Assembly (NCBI GenBank): GCA_016784625.1
Contig: JADHUF010000014.1
Location: 1-19,997 of the forward strand
DNA length: 19,997 bases
Direction: 5' to 3'
Source: Candidatus Nitrosopumilus sp.
Lineage (GTDB): Archaea; Thermoproteota; Nitrososphaeria; Nitrososphaerales; Nitrosopumilaceae
Position numbers and translations under genes: made by a program. Every line of letters starts with the position of its first letter. The first letter of the stretch is position 1. A model generated the notes under the pieces. It was not told the DNA's origin. It ran no database searches and worked only from the letters and a program-made list of their open reading frames with translations. Shown piece after piece: positions 1 through 6,609 of the stretch.

Positions 1-51
1 CTATCTCAATCCATAAAATAGTCTAAATACTAAGGAAAATGACGTAAAATA

Positions 52-270
52 ATGAAACTTTACCTCGATTTTGATCCTTGTCAAGAATGCAATACTATGA
101 TGGCTGAACTTAGTAGTCCTGAAATGTTATTTGTTGATGAAAAGAAAAGAGCAGATGAATCTGCAAAATTTCTTAGACATTTAACATATAATCACAACGA
201 AGTTGTTCAAGCTGTTTTGGAAGACCTTCCAAAACAAAAGAAAGATCAAGAACCTGGCTTTTACAAATAG
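52..270 (+). CDS. Small zinc-finger-like hypothetical protein (72 aa)
   Basis: I do not recognise a named family. The protein starts at an ATG and has Cys10-X2-Cys13 near the N-terminus and His43-X4-His48 later, an arrangement that could bind one zinc ion in a C2H2-like way. The middle (residues 30-60) is charged and probably helical. There is no signal peptide or membrane segment, so it should be cytoplasmic. The DUF1059 protein encoded at 774-965 has a comparable pair of cysteines followed by an HX4H pair, but the two share no obvious further similarity. Function is unknown; metal binding is inferred from residue spacing only. Confidence 0.65.
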   Translation: MKLYLDFDPCQECNTMMAELSSPEMLFVDEKKRADESAKFLRHLTYNHNEVVQAVLEDLPKQKKDQEPGFYK

Positions 271-346
271 TCTTCTTTTTCATTCTTAGAAATTTGTAAT
301 CATATTCATATACAATATTGTTCTAATATTTCTGTGAAATTATAAT

Positions 347-784
347 ATGAAAACTAGTCTTATCTTTAGTTTAACTATCCTACTTCTTTTAGTTGGGTCG
401 CTCCAATTTACATTAGCATTTGAAACTCAGCAAGATCCAAGACCACCAGAAATTCCAGAACCTTCTCCAGAACCAGAACCAATTCAATTACCAGATCCTG
501 AACCAACTCCTGAACCATTTCCTGGAGATACTGAATCAGAAAAAATCCAACGATTAACTGAAGAAAATGATAAACTAAAACAACAAAACATCAATCTCCA
601 AGGACAGATATCAACTCTAAAAAATGAAAGATTAGGATTGCAAACTGAAATATCAGAACTTAATGATACCATTAAAAGTCTTAAAGAAATAACAATGGAG
701 CAAATCCGAGTGATAATGAACTTAGTAAATCAACTTAAAGATGTATTATTTGAAAAAATCTTTTCTTCTACAACTATTTTTTAA
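347..784 (+). CDS. Secreted Pro/Glu-rich coiled-coil protein (145 aa)
   Basis: Residues 1-24 form a signal peptide (a basic start, a run of leucines and isoleucines, then small residues), so the protein is probably exported. Residues about 30-60 are a low-complexity stretch of repeated Pro-Glu units, typical of a stiff spacer near a cell surface. Residues about 63-130 show leucine/isoleucine heptads with many Gln, Asn, Lys and Glu, predicting a coiled coil. No C-terminal anchor is visible. The 3' end overlaps by 11 bases the convergent DUF1059 gene. No enzymatic motif is seen; a structural or surface-spacer role is inference. Such low-complexity proteins are hard to assign by homology. Confidence 0.7.
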   Translation: MKTSLIFSLTILLLLVGSLQFTLAFETQQDPRPPEIPEPSPEPEPIQLPDPEPTPEPFPGDTESEKIQRLTEENDKLKQQNINLQGQISTLKNERLGLQTEISELNDTIKSLKEITMEQIRVIMNLVNQLKDVLFEKIFSSTTIF

Positions 785-965
785 TTGATTCTAAAGAATG
801 TCCACGATTTGTAATCATTTGAGTAACTGCTTCTATTGTATAATCAATTCCATGCTCCTCTTCAAAATGGTTTCTTAACTTTTCAATTAATCCTACAGTT
901 TTTTCTTCATTTAGAACGAATTCACACTCAAAACCATAATCCTCACATCTTAGTTTGATGGTCAT
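774..965 (-). CDS. DUF1059 family small protein (63 aa)
   Basis: The protein matches the pattern of the small DUF1059 family: an N-terminal beta strand with Cys7 and Cys14, then a helix with the H-X4-H-G signature (His33, His38, followed by Gly-Ile). These residues could bind metal, though the family has no settled function. Its length is about the usual 55-65 residues. The ATG lies about 27 nt downstream of a TATA-like element centred near 992 on the minus strand, which supports a leaderless transcript and this start. It converges with and overlaps the secreted coiled-coil gene by 11 bases. Cytoplasmic; family assignment is fairly good, function unknown. Confidence 0.75.
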   Translation of the reverse strand: MTIKLRCEDYGFECEFVLNEEKTVGLIEKLRNHFEEEHGIDYTIEAVTQMITNRGHSLESIKK

Positions 966-986
966 TCAGTTTGAGACAAAATTGAG

Positions 987-996
987 CTTATAAAAA
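987..996. promoter_or_regulatory. TATA box usable in both directions
   Basis: The plus strand reads CTTATAAAAA and the minus strand TTTTTATAAG. The minus reading lies about 27 nt before the DUF1059 ATG at 965. The plus reading lies about 26 nt before an ATG at 1018 that opens a 20-codon ORF ahead of crcB. One element may therefore serve divergent transcripts. Inferred from spacing alone. Confidence 0.5.
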
Positions 997-1094
997 CCAT
1001 ATACTCATTCTCCAATTATGATGAAATTAGGCATATATCAAATCAGAATTTTTCCAAACAGCACTAATAATGTCTACTAACATGTAAGATACAG

Positions 1095-1478
1095 ATGAAG
1101 GGATTAGAATTTGTTTTTCTTGCAGTGGGTTCTGTACTTGGTGCTTTTCTAAGATACAAAGTTGTCTATCAATCTCCTTTGCTTTTTAATACATTGCCTG
1201 TTAGTGTATTGGTAGTCAATGTACTTGGTGCATTTATTCTTGGTGCATTTGTAATAATGTCACAACAATGGAATCTTGATGGAAGATATTCTCTTTTTGC
1301 TGCCGTAGGATTTTGTGGTTCACTTACTACAATGTCTGCATTTGCACTTGATTCAAGTAATCTTCTTGAGAGCAGTCACTATGGAACACTTGCAATCAAT
1401 ATCGTCGCAAATGTTGGATTATCTATTGCAGCTCTAATTGGAGGAAAGTCATTAATGAGTGCAATTATTAATAATTAA
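1095..1478 (+). CDS. crcB: Fluoride ion channel CrcB/FluC
   Basis: Membrane channel that exports fluoride and so protects the cell from its toxicity; active Fluc channels are antiparallel dimers of four-helix subunits. The 127-residue length is usual. Visible family signatures are GSVLGAFLRY (12-21), the conserved Asn42 in VLVVNVLGAFILG, and GFCGSLTTMSAF (72-83), which holds the pore Phe and the sodium-site region. Four hydrophobic helices can be counted. Only one crcB copy is seen here, consistent with a homodimer. A small gene follows after 6 bases and is probably co-transcribed. The upstream leader may be about 80 nt long, but it lacks the fluoride riboswitch core that I would recognise. 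Confidence 0.93.
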   Translation: MKGLEFVFLAVGSVLGAFLRYKVVYQSPLLFNTLPVSVLVVNVLGAFILGAFVIMSQQWNLDGRYSLFAAVGFCGSLTTMSAFALDSSNLLESSHYGTLAINIVANVGLSIAALIGGKSLMSAIINN

Positions 1479-1484
1479 TTAGAA

Positions 1485-1715
1485 ATGGTCTATTCATATC
1501 AAGTTGTAAAGTTTCAAACAATCTCTTTTGTACAAGGAACTCATTGGTCTCAATCAGTAGGTGATAAAGGAATTCTTTACAAATCACTTAAAGATCCATT
1601 TTCAAAACTTATTGTTCAGTCTTCTAATGGCTCAAAAAAACTATACCGAGTTCCAAAAGATAGAACGGTAGTTGTAACTAATGATTCTGTTCATTTTCTA
1701 GGTGAATTAGCTTAA
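1485..1715 (+). CDS. Small hypothetical protein downstream of crcB (76 aa)
   Basis: Not recognised. A soluble, beta-rich looking protein with no cysteines, signal peptide or membrane segment. It begins 6 bases after the crcB stop, so it is likely translated from the same message, and its stop is immediately adjacent to the stop of the convergent 90-residue gene. Residues 33-70 contain short alternating hydrophobic strands (for example KLIVQSS, KLYRVPK, TVVVTN), suggesting a small beta barrel or sheet. A role in fluoride handling would be guesswork; co-transcription is the only link. Confidence 0.6.
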   Translation: MVYSYQVVKFQTISFVQGTHWSQSVGDKGILYKSLKDPFSKLIVQSSNGSKKLYRVPKDRTVVVTNDSVHFLGELA

Positions 1716-1988
1716 TTATTTGAAAAACTGATCAACCTGATCTCTGTATTTGAGAGCAATTCTTCCAAACTCTGTAAAATCTTCTACAGTTGGATTTTGC
1801 ATCTTAGATGTATATTGATTAACAAATACAGATAATGCACTACCAATAATTAGATTGTAAACTCCATCAGCTATATTATTTGAGTATGGAAATGCAACTT
1901 TAATGAAAGGTAAGTATGTCTCAGTCTGAGAAATCATTAACTTGATATGTTTTTCAACAAATTCTTCAACTTCAGCTGGGATTGCCAT
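1716..1988 (-). CDS. Hypothetical helical protein (90 aa)
   Basis: Not recognised. A 90-residue protein, apparently all helix, with an aromatic-rich C-terminal part ending in DQVDQFFK. Residues 40-58 (DGVYNLIIGSALSVFVNQY) are moderately hydrophobic, but too interrupted for a confident membrane helix. No signal peptide and no cysteines. The ATG is preceded at about -24 by the palindromic TATA-like CTTATAAG (2009-2016), supporting leaderless expression and this start. It converges exactly with the gene downstream of crcB. Confidence 0.6.
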   Translation of the reverse strand: MAIPAEVEEFVEKHIKLMISQTETYLPFIKVAFPYSNNIADGVYNLIIGSALSVFVNQYTSKMQNPTVEDFTEFGRIALKYRDQVDQFFK

Positions 1989-2008
1989 ACTTTAACTAAT
2001 ATTGATTT

Positions 2009-2016
2009 CTTATAAG
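2009..2016 (-). promoter_or_regulatory. TATA box for the 90-aa hypothetical gene
   Basis: CTTATAAG is centred about 24 nt upstream of the ATG at 1988, the spacing expected when transcription begins at or next to the start codon. Confidence 0.45.
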
Positions 2017-2053
2017 TAGGATTTTAATTCTTTAGGCATAGTAATACTCTTTT

Positions 2054-2263
2054 TTATTTCACAATCTGAGCAAGGTATTTTTCTTTTCCTTTTCTGCTTC
2101 TTGGCAAACATCTTAGCTGTCTATTGCAGCAAGGACAAATAATTCCCTCAAAGTCTACAAATAACTCGCAATAATTACATCGTTTTTGCCCGGATGCATA
2201 CCTACCAATTTGTGTTGGTTTTACAGCCTTGTATTTTTTGCATTCCCCTATACAATAAGTCAT
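2054..2263 (-). CDS. Small zinc-ribbon protein (69 aa)
   Basis: Contains two CXXC knuckles, Cys29-X2-Cys32 and Cys43-X2-Cys46, spaced as in a zinc ribbon, with further cysteines at 4, 8, 45 and 52. Lys and Arg are abundant (KCKKYK-like N-terminus and RSRKGKEK near the C-terminus), so nucleic-acid contact is possible. No signal peptide or membrane segment. Zinc-ribbon proteins of this size occur widely in archaea, as transcription-related factors or ribosome-associated proteins, but I cannot place this one in a family. Function unknown. Confidence 0.65.
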   Translation of the reverse strand: MTYCIGECKKYKAVKPTQIGRYASGQKRCNYCELFVDFEGIICPCCNRQLRCLPRSRKGKEKYLAQIVK

Positions 2264-2345
2264 AAAATAGAAATAAAATTATCAAAAGATAAAGTATTTG
2301 ATTGCAGTGCACTTGTTTTGAAGATCTTTTTTAAATAAAATTGAA

Positions 2346-2354
2346 TTTATAATA
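2346..2354 (+). promoter_or_regulatory. TATA box for the 97-aa hypothetical gene
   Basis: TTTATAATA sits 20-28 nt before the ATG at 2374, the placement expected for a leaderless archaeal transcript. Confidence 0.5.
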
Positions 2355-2373
2355 CTAATTTTACATTCTATTA

Positions 2374-2667
2374 ATGTTAGAACTAGACAAGAAAGTATTT
2401 GGTAAAATTACAACCAAAGAAATCATTGGTGCTGATCCTCCTGCAATTCCTGATACAAAAGAGATTCTTGAGAAAGAACTTGAACTTTTACTTGTAGAAC
2501 TAAAATTACAACCAAAAGAGAATCTTAAAAATCTCTTAGAACAACAAAGTACTGCTGAATCACACATTAACAGCAGACCAGGAGCTATGGCTTTAGCTCA
2601 AAACAAAATTAAACTATTCAATAAATACAATACAAAATATGTTCAAGCAATTAAAGAAAAACTATAA
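2374..2667 (+). CDS. Hypothetical helical protein (97 aa)
   Basis: Not recognised. A soluble charged protein with a short N-terminal segment, a proline-containing linker (ADPPAIPD, residues 20-27) and then three probable amphipathic helices (28-46, 48-60 and 72-96). No cysteines, signal peptide or membrane helix. It has its own TATA box at 2346-2354 and its stop lies 2 bases from that of the convergent surface-protein gene. Helical bundles like this often mediate protein contacts, but no partner can be named. Confidence 0.6.
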   Translation: MLELDKKVFGKITTKEIIGADPPAIPDTKEILEKELELLLVELKLQPKENLKNLLEQQSTAESHINSRPGAMALAQNKIKLFNKYNTKYVQAIKEKL

Positions 2668-2669
2668 TT

Positions 2670-3617
2670 CTACAATTTTTTCTTTTTTGTACGTCTTTTA
2701 TTAGAATTTTGATTTTTTCTAATTAGTAATGAGATTATTGCACCTACGGGTATTCCTATTATTGTTCCAAGACTTACATATGGTGCAATAAAGAAACTAC
2801 CAATCCAAATTCCACCATCTGTTGTTAATTCCATAAATGTTCTAGGTCTTAGAACTACTGAAACTGTCTGCGAATCTGTCTTTTCTTCTCCAATATCATC
2901 TGTATATGTTATAATAATTTCAAATGGAAGTTTGTATTCTGTATTTACTTCCTCAGTTGGTGTAATCATTTGTGATGTTATTCCTACTAGAGTATTTTTT
3001 TCTATTTGTGAAAATGTATGCAATGTTTCTCCTCTAAATTCAATATTTTTTGGTGGGATTATCTTTATGTTAACATCTGTGATGTCTATATCCTCTGATA
3101 TTACTTCAACATCAATTGGGAATTCTGCATTAACAAAAATTGATTCAGGCATTTTTGTGTAAATCACTACACTTGCATCTTTCTTGACTGTGATTGGAAT
3201 TGCAATATCATGAAAAATTGTAGGTTGTGGTGTTTCGTTATTTGCAACAAGAACTTGAGAATATTTTATATTTAGAAAATGAATTCCAGGACTTGTATCA
3301 CTTGGTACTAACAAATCAATATTTCCACCATATGATCCACCTTGTGTAAGTTTGTCTATGGTGATACTATCTGATGATCCTGCAACTAGAGCGTTATTTT
3401 GATTTGAAAAAACAAATGAAATATCTTGTTTGTCTTCCCATCCATTATTTTTTACCAAAATTGAGATAACTCCTTCTCTTCCAACTACAATATCATTAGG
3501 ATATGTAATTTCAATATCCATTCCACCTTCTAGATTGTGAGTTATTGTCTCTGCATGAATATTTGGTAATAAGACAATGATTCCAACTAACAAGGGGGTC
3601 AGCCAAAGGAACTTCAT
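2670..3617 (-). CDS. Secreted, C-terminally anchored CARDB-like surface protein (315 aa)
   Basis: Residues 1-22 form a signal peptide ending INIHA-E like. The ectodomain (about 23-265) is built of beta strands; residues 35-145 contain the pattern of a CARDB/APHP-type Ig-like domain (VISILVKNNGW, then IHFLNIKYSQVLVANN), and a second beta domain follows. Residues about 271-297 make one membrane helix (IGSFFIAPYVSLGTIIGIPVG onwards), followed by a very basic tail, RKNQNSNKRRTKKKKL, that should face the cytoplasm. The protein is therefore probably a cell-surface protein held by its C-terminus. Ligand and role are unknown; adhesion or S-layer support is only a possibility. Confidence 0.8.
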   Translation of the reverse strand: MKFLWLTPLLVGIIVLLPNIHAETITHNLEGGMDIEITYPNDIVVGREGVISILVKNNGWEDKQDISFVFSNQNNALVAGSSDSITIDKLTQGGSYGGNIDLLVPSDTSPGIHFLNIKYSQVLVANNETPQPTIFHDIAIPITVKKDASVVIYTKMPESIFVNAEFPIDVEVISEDIDITDVNIKIIPPKNIEFRGETLHTFSQIEKNTLVGITSQMITPTEEVNTEYKLPFEIIITYTDDIGEEKTDSQTVSVVLRPRTFMELTTDGGIWIGSFFIAPYVSLGTIIGIPVGAIISLLIRKNQNSNKRRTKKKKL

Positions 3618-3707
3618 GCTTCTAATCTTAAGTTACATCATAATGACTATTCTGTGTTATTATTAAACTCAAAATTTTCTAAAATTGCCTAGTTCTGCAT
3701 AGTTTAG

Positions 3708-3738
3708 AAAAAAAATCTAACTTACGCAAGTGCGTAAG
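3708..3738 (-). terminator. Stem-loop plus T-tract terminator
   Basis: On the minus strand CTTACGCA and TGCGTAAG arms (an 8-bp inverted repeat around a 2-base centre, 3721-3738) are followed after five bases by eight T residues. The hairpin overlaps the last codons of the 48-residue ORF at 3722-3868. This looks like an intrinsic terminator; the near-palindrome could also be an operator. Confidence 0.5.
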
Positions 3739-3868
3739 TGGAAAGTTTGTTATTTAATTCAAAATTATCTTCTTCTATTGCCCAGCTTAATCCCTGAATA
3801 TCTCTCCAAGATAGTTCTGCTTCACAAGAAGAATTTTCTTTTTTTGAAATTGATTGAATTTCTACCAT
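3722..3868 (-). CDS. Small hypothetical protein (48 aa)
   Basis: An ORF of 48 codons fills most of the gap between the surface protein and the antiporter, on the same strand as both. It reads MVEIQSISKK at the start and ends NNKLSTYALA; it is acidic, with a single Cys15 and a Trp21/Trp29 pair. An element reading CTTATAT on the minus strand lies about 24-30 nt before this ATG, which supports a leaderless start here; an in-frame ATG at 3892 would give 56 residues. The last codons lie inside a stem-loop followed by a T-tract. Normal codon choice for the region and the flanking signals favour a real gene, but the family is unknown. Confidence 0.5.
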   Translation of the reverse strand: MVEIQSISKKENSSCEAELSWRDIQGLSWAIEEDNFELNNKLSTYALA

Positions 3869-3928
3869 GAAATTAATAATGAAATTTTGCATATAAGGCA
3901 CACGTAGAACTTATCAATTGTTCATTTA

Positions 3929-5395
3929 TTATATTTGAGAATCCTCAGATTTTTTTGTAACAAATCCTCCTTCAATTGATGTATTAACAGAATCCTCAAC
4001 GTCAATTCCTACAGAGTCTCCTTTTGAGTCATCAGGTGGTGTAACAAATCCTCCTTCAACTGATTCAGGTGGAGGAATCTTCTTTGATTTTCCTAATCCA
4101 ATTGTTGTAATAATTACTGATGATAAAATAATAAAGAATATGATTTGTGGGTATGCATCTGCATTTGGTAACCCCATAGTAATTGGGTATGTAGCAAGTA
4201 CTGCAGCTGCTAATCCTCTTGGAATCATTGAATTTGTTACTGCTCTATCTAATTTGGAGAATCTTTTTGTTAGTGTTATCTTTCCAACAAATATTCTTCC
4301 AAAATAAACAGCAACTGTAATTAAAATTCCAAATATTACATATTCTATTTGTCCAAAACTTGCCATCAATCCAACAAACACAAAGAAAAATGATCTTACC
4401 AAAAATGTAACTTGATCATGTGTTGGGTCGTCCATCCTAATCTTTGGCAGTTTAAATCTAAGTATTCGTGAGAGATGTTGTTTGTTTCCAAGCATTAAAC
4501 CAAATACCAGTGCTGTTAGAGCTCCTGATTCTCCAAATGAGTTTGCTAAGAAGAATAGAACAAACAAAATTCCTAATGTAAGCATGTATGCATGTTGAGC
4601 ATTTCCAAGCTTAGTTGAAACATACATCCAAGGGATTCCTACTCCAAACCCAAGAACTAAACCTACAATAACTGCTCTTCCAAGTGTTTCTTGCAATGTT
4701 TGTAAATCAAAATGTCCTACAAGTACCGCTTCAAATAATATGAATGCAACAATCATAGCTAAAATATCAGTTAATGCAGATTCAAAACTTAACATTGATT
4801 TGATTTCTTCTGAAATTTTGATATTTCTAACAAGACCAAAAACTATTGCTGAACTACTTCCACCTACAATTGATGCTAACAATATACTCTCTAACCACAT
4901 CCATCCCAACGCAAAATGAGCAGCAACTGTAATGATTACAACTGATAAAATAAAACCGAGAACTGCTAGTGTTACTGAAAAATGTGCAGTTTTTACAATA
5001 TGTTTTATGTCGAGATGTAATCCACCATCAAACATGATTATTATCAATGCGAGTGCTGCAAAATATGGTACTACTTCAATAACAGCTTCTGGTTGAATAA
5101 TGCCAAACACTGGTCCTATAATTACTCCAAAAATCATCAAAAATGCTACATCTGGTATACCTGTTTTTTTGAAGAATGCTTCTCCTGCAACTCCAAGAAA
5201 AATTACTACTCCTGCTGCAAGTAATATTACATGAGCTGACGCAATTGGTCCATCTTGGATAGATAATGTAGCTATAGAATTTTGTAATTCTATAATTTTA
5301 TCAAAAATTGAACCTAGATCAAAATCAAATAATGTAAACGTCTCATCAACTTGTCCTCTAATTAAATTCAAAATTGATAAAATTATGGGATTCAT
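3929..5395 (-). CDS. CPA-family Na+/H+ antiporter (NhaP/Kef-like)
   Basis: Polytopic membrane protein of 488 residues that should exchange sodium (or potassium) for protons, controlling pH and ion balance. About 12 hydrophobic helices run from residue 55 to 440. Family features include GVAGEAFFKKTGIPDV (68-83), MFDGGLHLD (121-129), VGGSSSAIVFG (177-187) and FESALTDI (204-211), where CPA1 antiporters usually have an Asn-Asp pair and CPA2 members Asp-Asp; here it is Thr209-Asp210. A roughly 50-residue N-terminal extension precedes the first core helix. No TrkA/RCK domain is present; instead a short acidic tail carries the segment EGGFVT twice. Ion preference cannot be told from sequence. Confidence 0.88.
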   Translation of the reverse strand: MNPIILSILNLIRGQVDETFTLFDFDLGSIFDKIIELQNSIATLSIQDGPIASAHVILLAAGVVIFLGVAGEAFFKKTGIPDVAFLMIFGVIIGPVFGIIQPEAVIEVVPYFAALALIIIMFDGGLHLDIKHIVKTAHFSVTLAVLGFILSVVIITVAAHFALGWMWLESILLASIVGGSSSAIVFGLVRNIKISEEIKSMLSFESALTDILAMIVAFILFEAVLVGHFDLQTLQETLGRAVIVGLVLGFGVGIPWMYVSTKLGNAQHAYMLTLGILFVLFFLANSFGESGALTALVFGLMLGNKQHLSRILRFKLPKIRMDDPTHDQVTFLVRSFFFVFVGLMASFGQIEYVIFGILITVAVYFGRIFVGKITLTKRFSKLDRAVTNSMIPRGLAAAVLATYPITMGLPNADAYPQIIFFIILSSVIITTIGLGKSKKIPPPESVEGGFVTPPDDSKGDSVGIDVEDSVNTSIEGGFVTKKSEDSQI

Positions 5396-5481
5396 TAATG
5401 ACTGAATGTAAACATGTGTGGATAAAAGTTAAACTAGATTTGTTTGATAATTTTAGGCTATATGGTTATTTTTAGATACAC

Positions 5482-5489
5482 ATTAAATC
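5482..5489 (+). promoter_or_regulatory. TATA box for the hemerythrin-like gene
   Basis: ATTAAATC lies 24-31 nt upstream of the TTG start at 5513, the spacing expected for leaderless transcription. It helps to fix TTG as the start codon. Confidence 0.4.
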
Positions 5490-5512
5490 AACCTTGATGA
5501 TACTTTTCTTAC

Positions 5513-6055
5513 TTGAGTGCAACAGAAGCATTACGTGAGGATCATAAACAGATTAAACGCTTAGAGAAGGTAATCATAAAGTGTTATACTGAACTTTATG
5601 CCGGGAAAAATATTCCTTTATCTGATATAGGTAAAATTACATTGATTATAGAGGAGTTTTTAGATTCTATTCATTATTCAAGAGAAGAAGATTCCTATTT
5701 TCCTTGTGTTGCTACTTATGATCATCTTAAACAAGAAATTAGAGCCTTGTTAATAGAACATGAATTTTCTAGAAGAATTGCAATACAAATCAAAAAATTT
5801 CTTAAAAAATGGAAAGAAGGAGAAGATGCAAGAGAACCTGTTGCTAGATATCTGAAAACATACTCAATATATCTAATGGATCATATGACTAAAGAAGAAA
5901 ACTTTTTTGATAAAGCTGAATCAGAAATACTCTCAAAAGAAGAAGAATATGATATGTATGAACAATTTAAATCAGTTATGACAATTTCAAAAAAAATGGA
6001 AGATATGATCAAAGAAATTGAATACCTAGAAGATCAACCATGGTTTAAAAATTAA
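5513..6055 (+). CDS. Hemerythrin HHE-domain protein (180 aa)
   Basis: A four-helix-bundle protein expected to hold a non-haem di-iron centre. Candidate ligands are visible in the family order: His11, His54 with Glu58 (HYSREED), His83 (EHEFSRR) and His124 with Glu128 (HMTKEEN). The roughly 130-residue core is followed by a charged helical C-terminal extension (about 135-175) ending in QPWFKN. No signal peptide, so cytoplasmic. Related HHE proteins bind oxygen, sense oxygen or NO, or protect iron centres; which applies here cannot be told. The start is TTG (MSATEALRED), supported by the position of the TATA-like element. It is divergent from the antiporter. Confidence 0.85.
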   Translation: MSATEALREDHKQIKRLEKVIIKCYTELYAGKNIPLSDIGKITLIIEEFLDSIHYSREEDSYFPCVATYDHLKQEIRALLIEHEFSRRIAIQIKKFLKKWKEGEDAREPVARYLKTYSIYLMDHMTKEENFFDKAESEILSKEEEYDMYEQFKSVMTISKKMEDMIKEIEYLEDQPWFKN

Positions 6056-6093
6056 CGTAAACTCTTTATGGGCTATTTAGATAATTTTTTTCT

Positions 6094-6609
6094 ATGAAAC
6101 CTTTTGTTCTTTGGATGACTGGTCTTCCTTGTTCAGGAAAGACTACCATTGTAAAAGATTTACAAAAAGATATACCAAATTTGGCAATGCTTGATGGTGA
6201 TGAACTAAGAGAATGGTTTTCCCCAAAAGACTTTTCAAAAGCGGGACGAGATGAACACAACAAAAAAGTTGCTTATTTGGCAAAGCTTTTGCTAAAACAT
6301 GGTGTTCCAAGTGCGGTATCTCTAGTATCTCCATATCTTGAGAATAGAGAAAGTGCTAGAGAGATTATCGATGCAGGTGATCAGTTTGCAGAATGTTATG
6401 TAAAATGTTCACTTGAAAAATGTGAGGAAAGAGATGTCAAAGGCATGTATGCTAAGGCAAGAAAAGGAGAAATCAAAGGATTCACAGGAATTGATGATCC
6501 TTATGAGGCTCCAGACAAGGCAGATTTAGTAATTGATACAGAACATGACTTACTTTCAGATAGTGCAAATAAAGTAAAGGACTTTCTTAAAGGAAGAAAC
6601 CTGCTATAA
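6094..6609 (+). CDS. cysC: Adenylylsulfate (APS) kinase
   Basis: Phosphorylates adenosine 5'-phosphosulfate at the 3' position, using ATP, to give PAPS, the sulfate donor for sulfotransferases and a substrate for assimilatory reduction. The 171-residue length fits a stand-alone enzyme. Motifs: P-loop GLPCSGKTT (10-18), LDGDELR (33-39), SPYLENRESAR (79-89), and FTGIDDPYEAP (130-140), characteristic of APS kinases, followed by the VIDT strand. The gene starts at ATG, with a TATA-like TTTATGG about 27 nt upstream. It overlaps the convergent cysQ-type gene by 6 bases; that neighbour can hydrolyse PAP, the by-product of PAPS use, so the pair is functionally coherent. Confidence 0.92.
   Translation: MKPFVLWMTGLPCSGKTTIVKDLQKDIPNLAMLDGDELREWFSPKDFSKAGRDEHNKKVAYLAKLLLKHGVPSAVSLVSPYLENRESAREIIDAGDQFAECYVKCSLEKCEERDVKGMYAKARKGEIKGFTGIDDPYEAPDKADLVIDTEHDLLSDSANKVKDFLKGRNLL

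Noticed and set aside
1018..1094. Fluoride riboswitch upstream of crcB
   Set aside because: I looked for the conserved riboswitch core (paired GG-GAUGG type block and downstream pseudoknot partner) and found no match in the leader.
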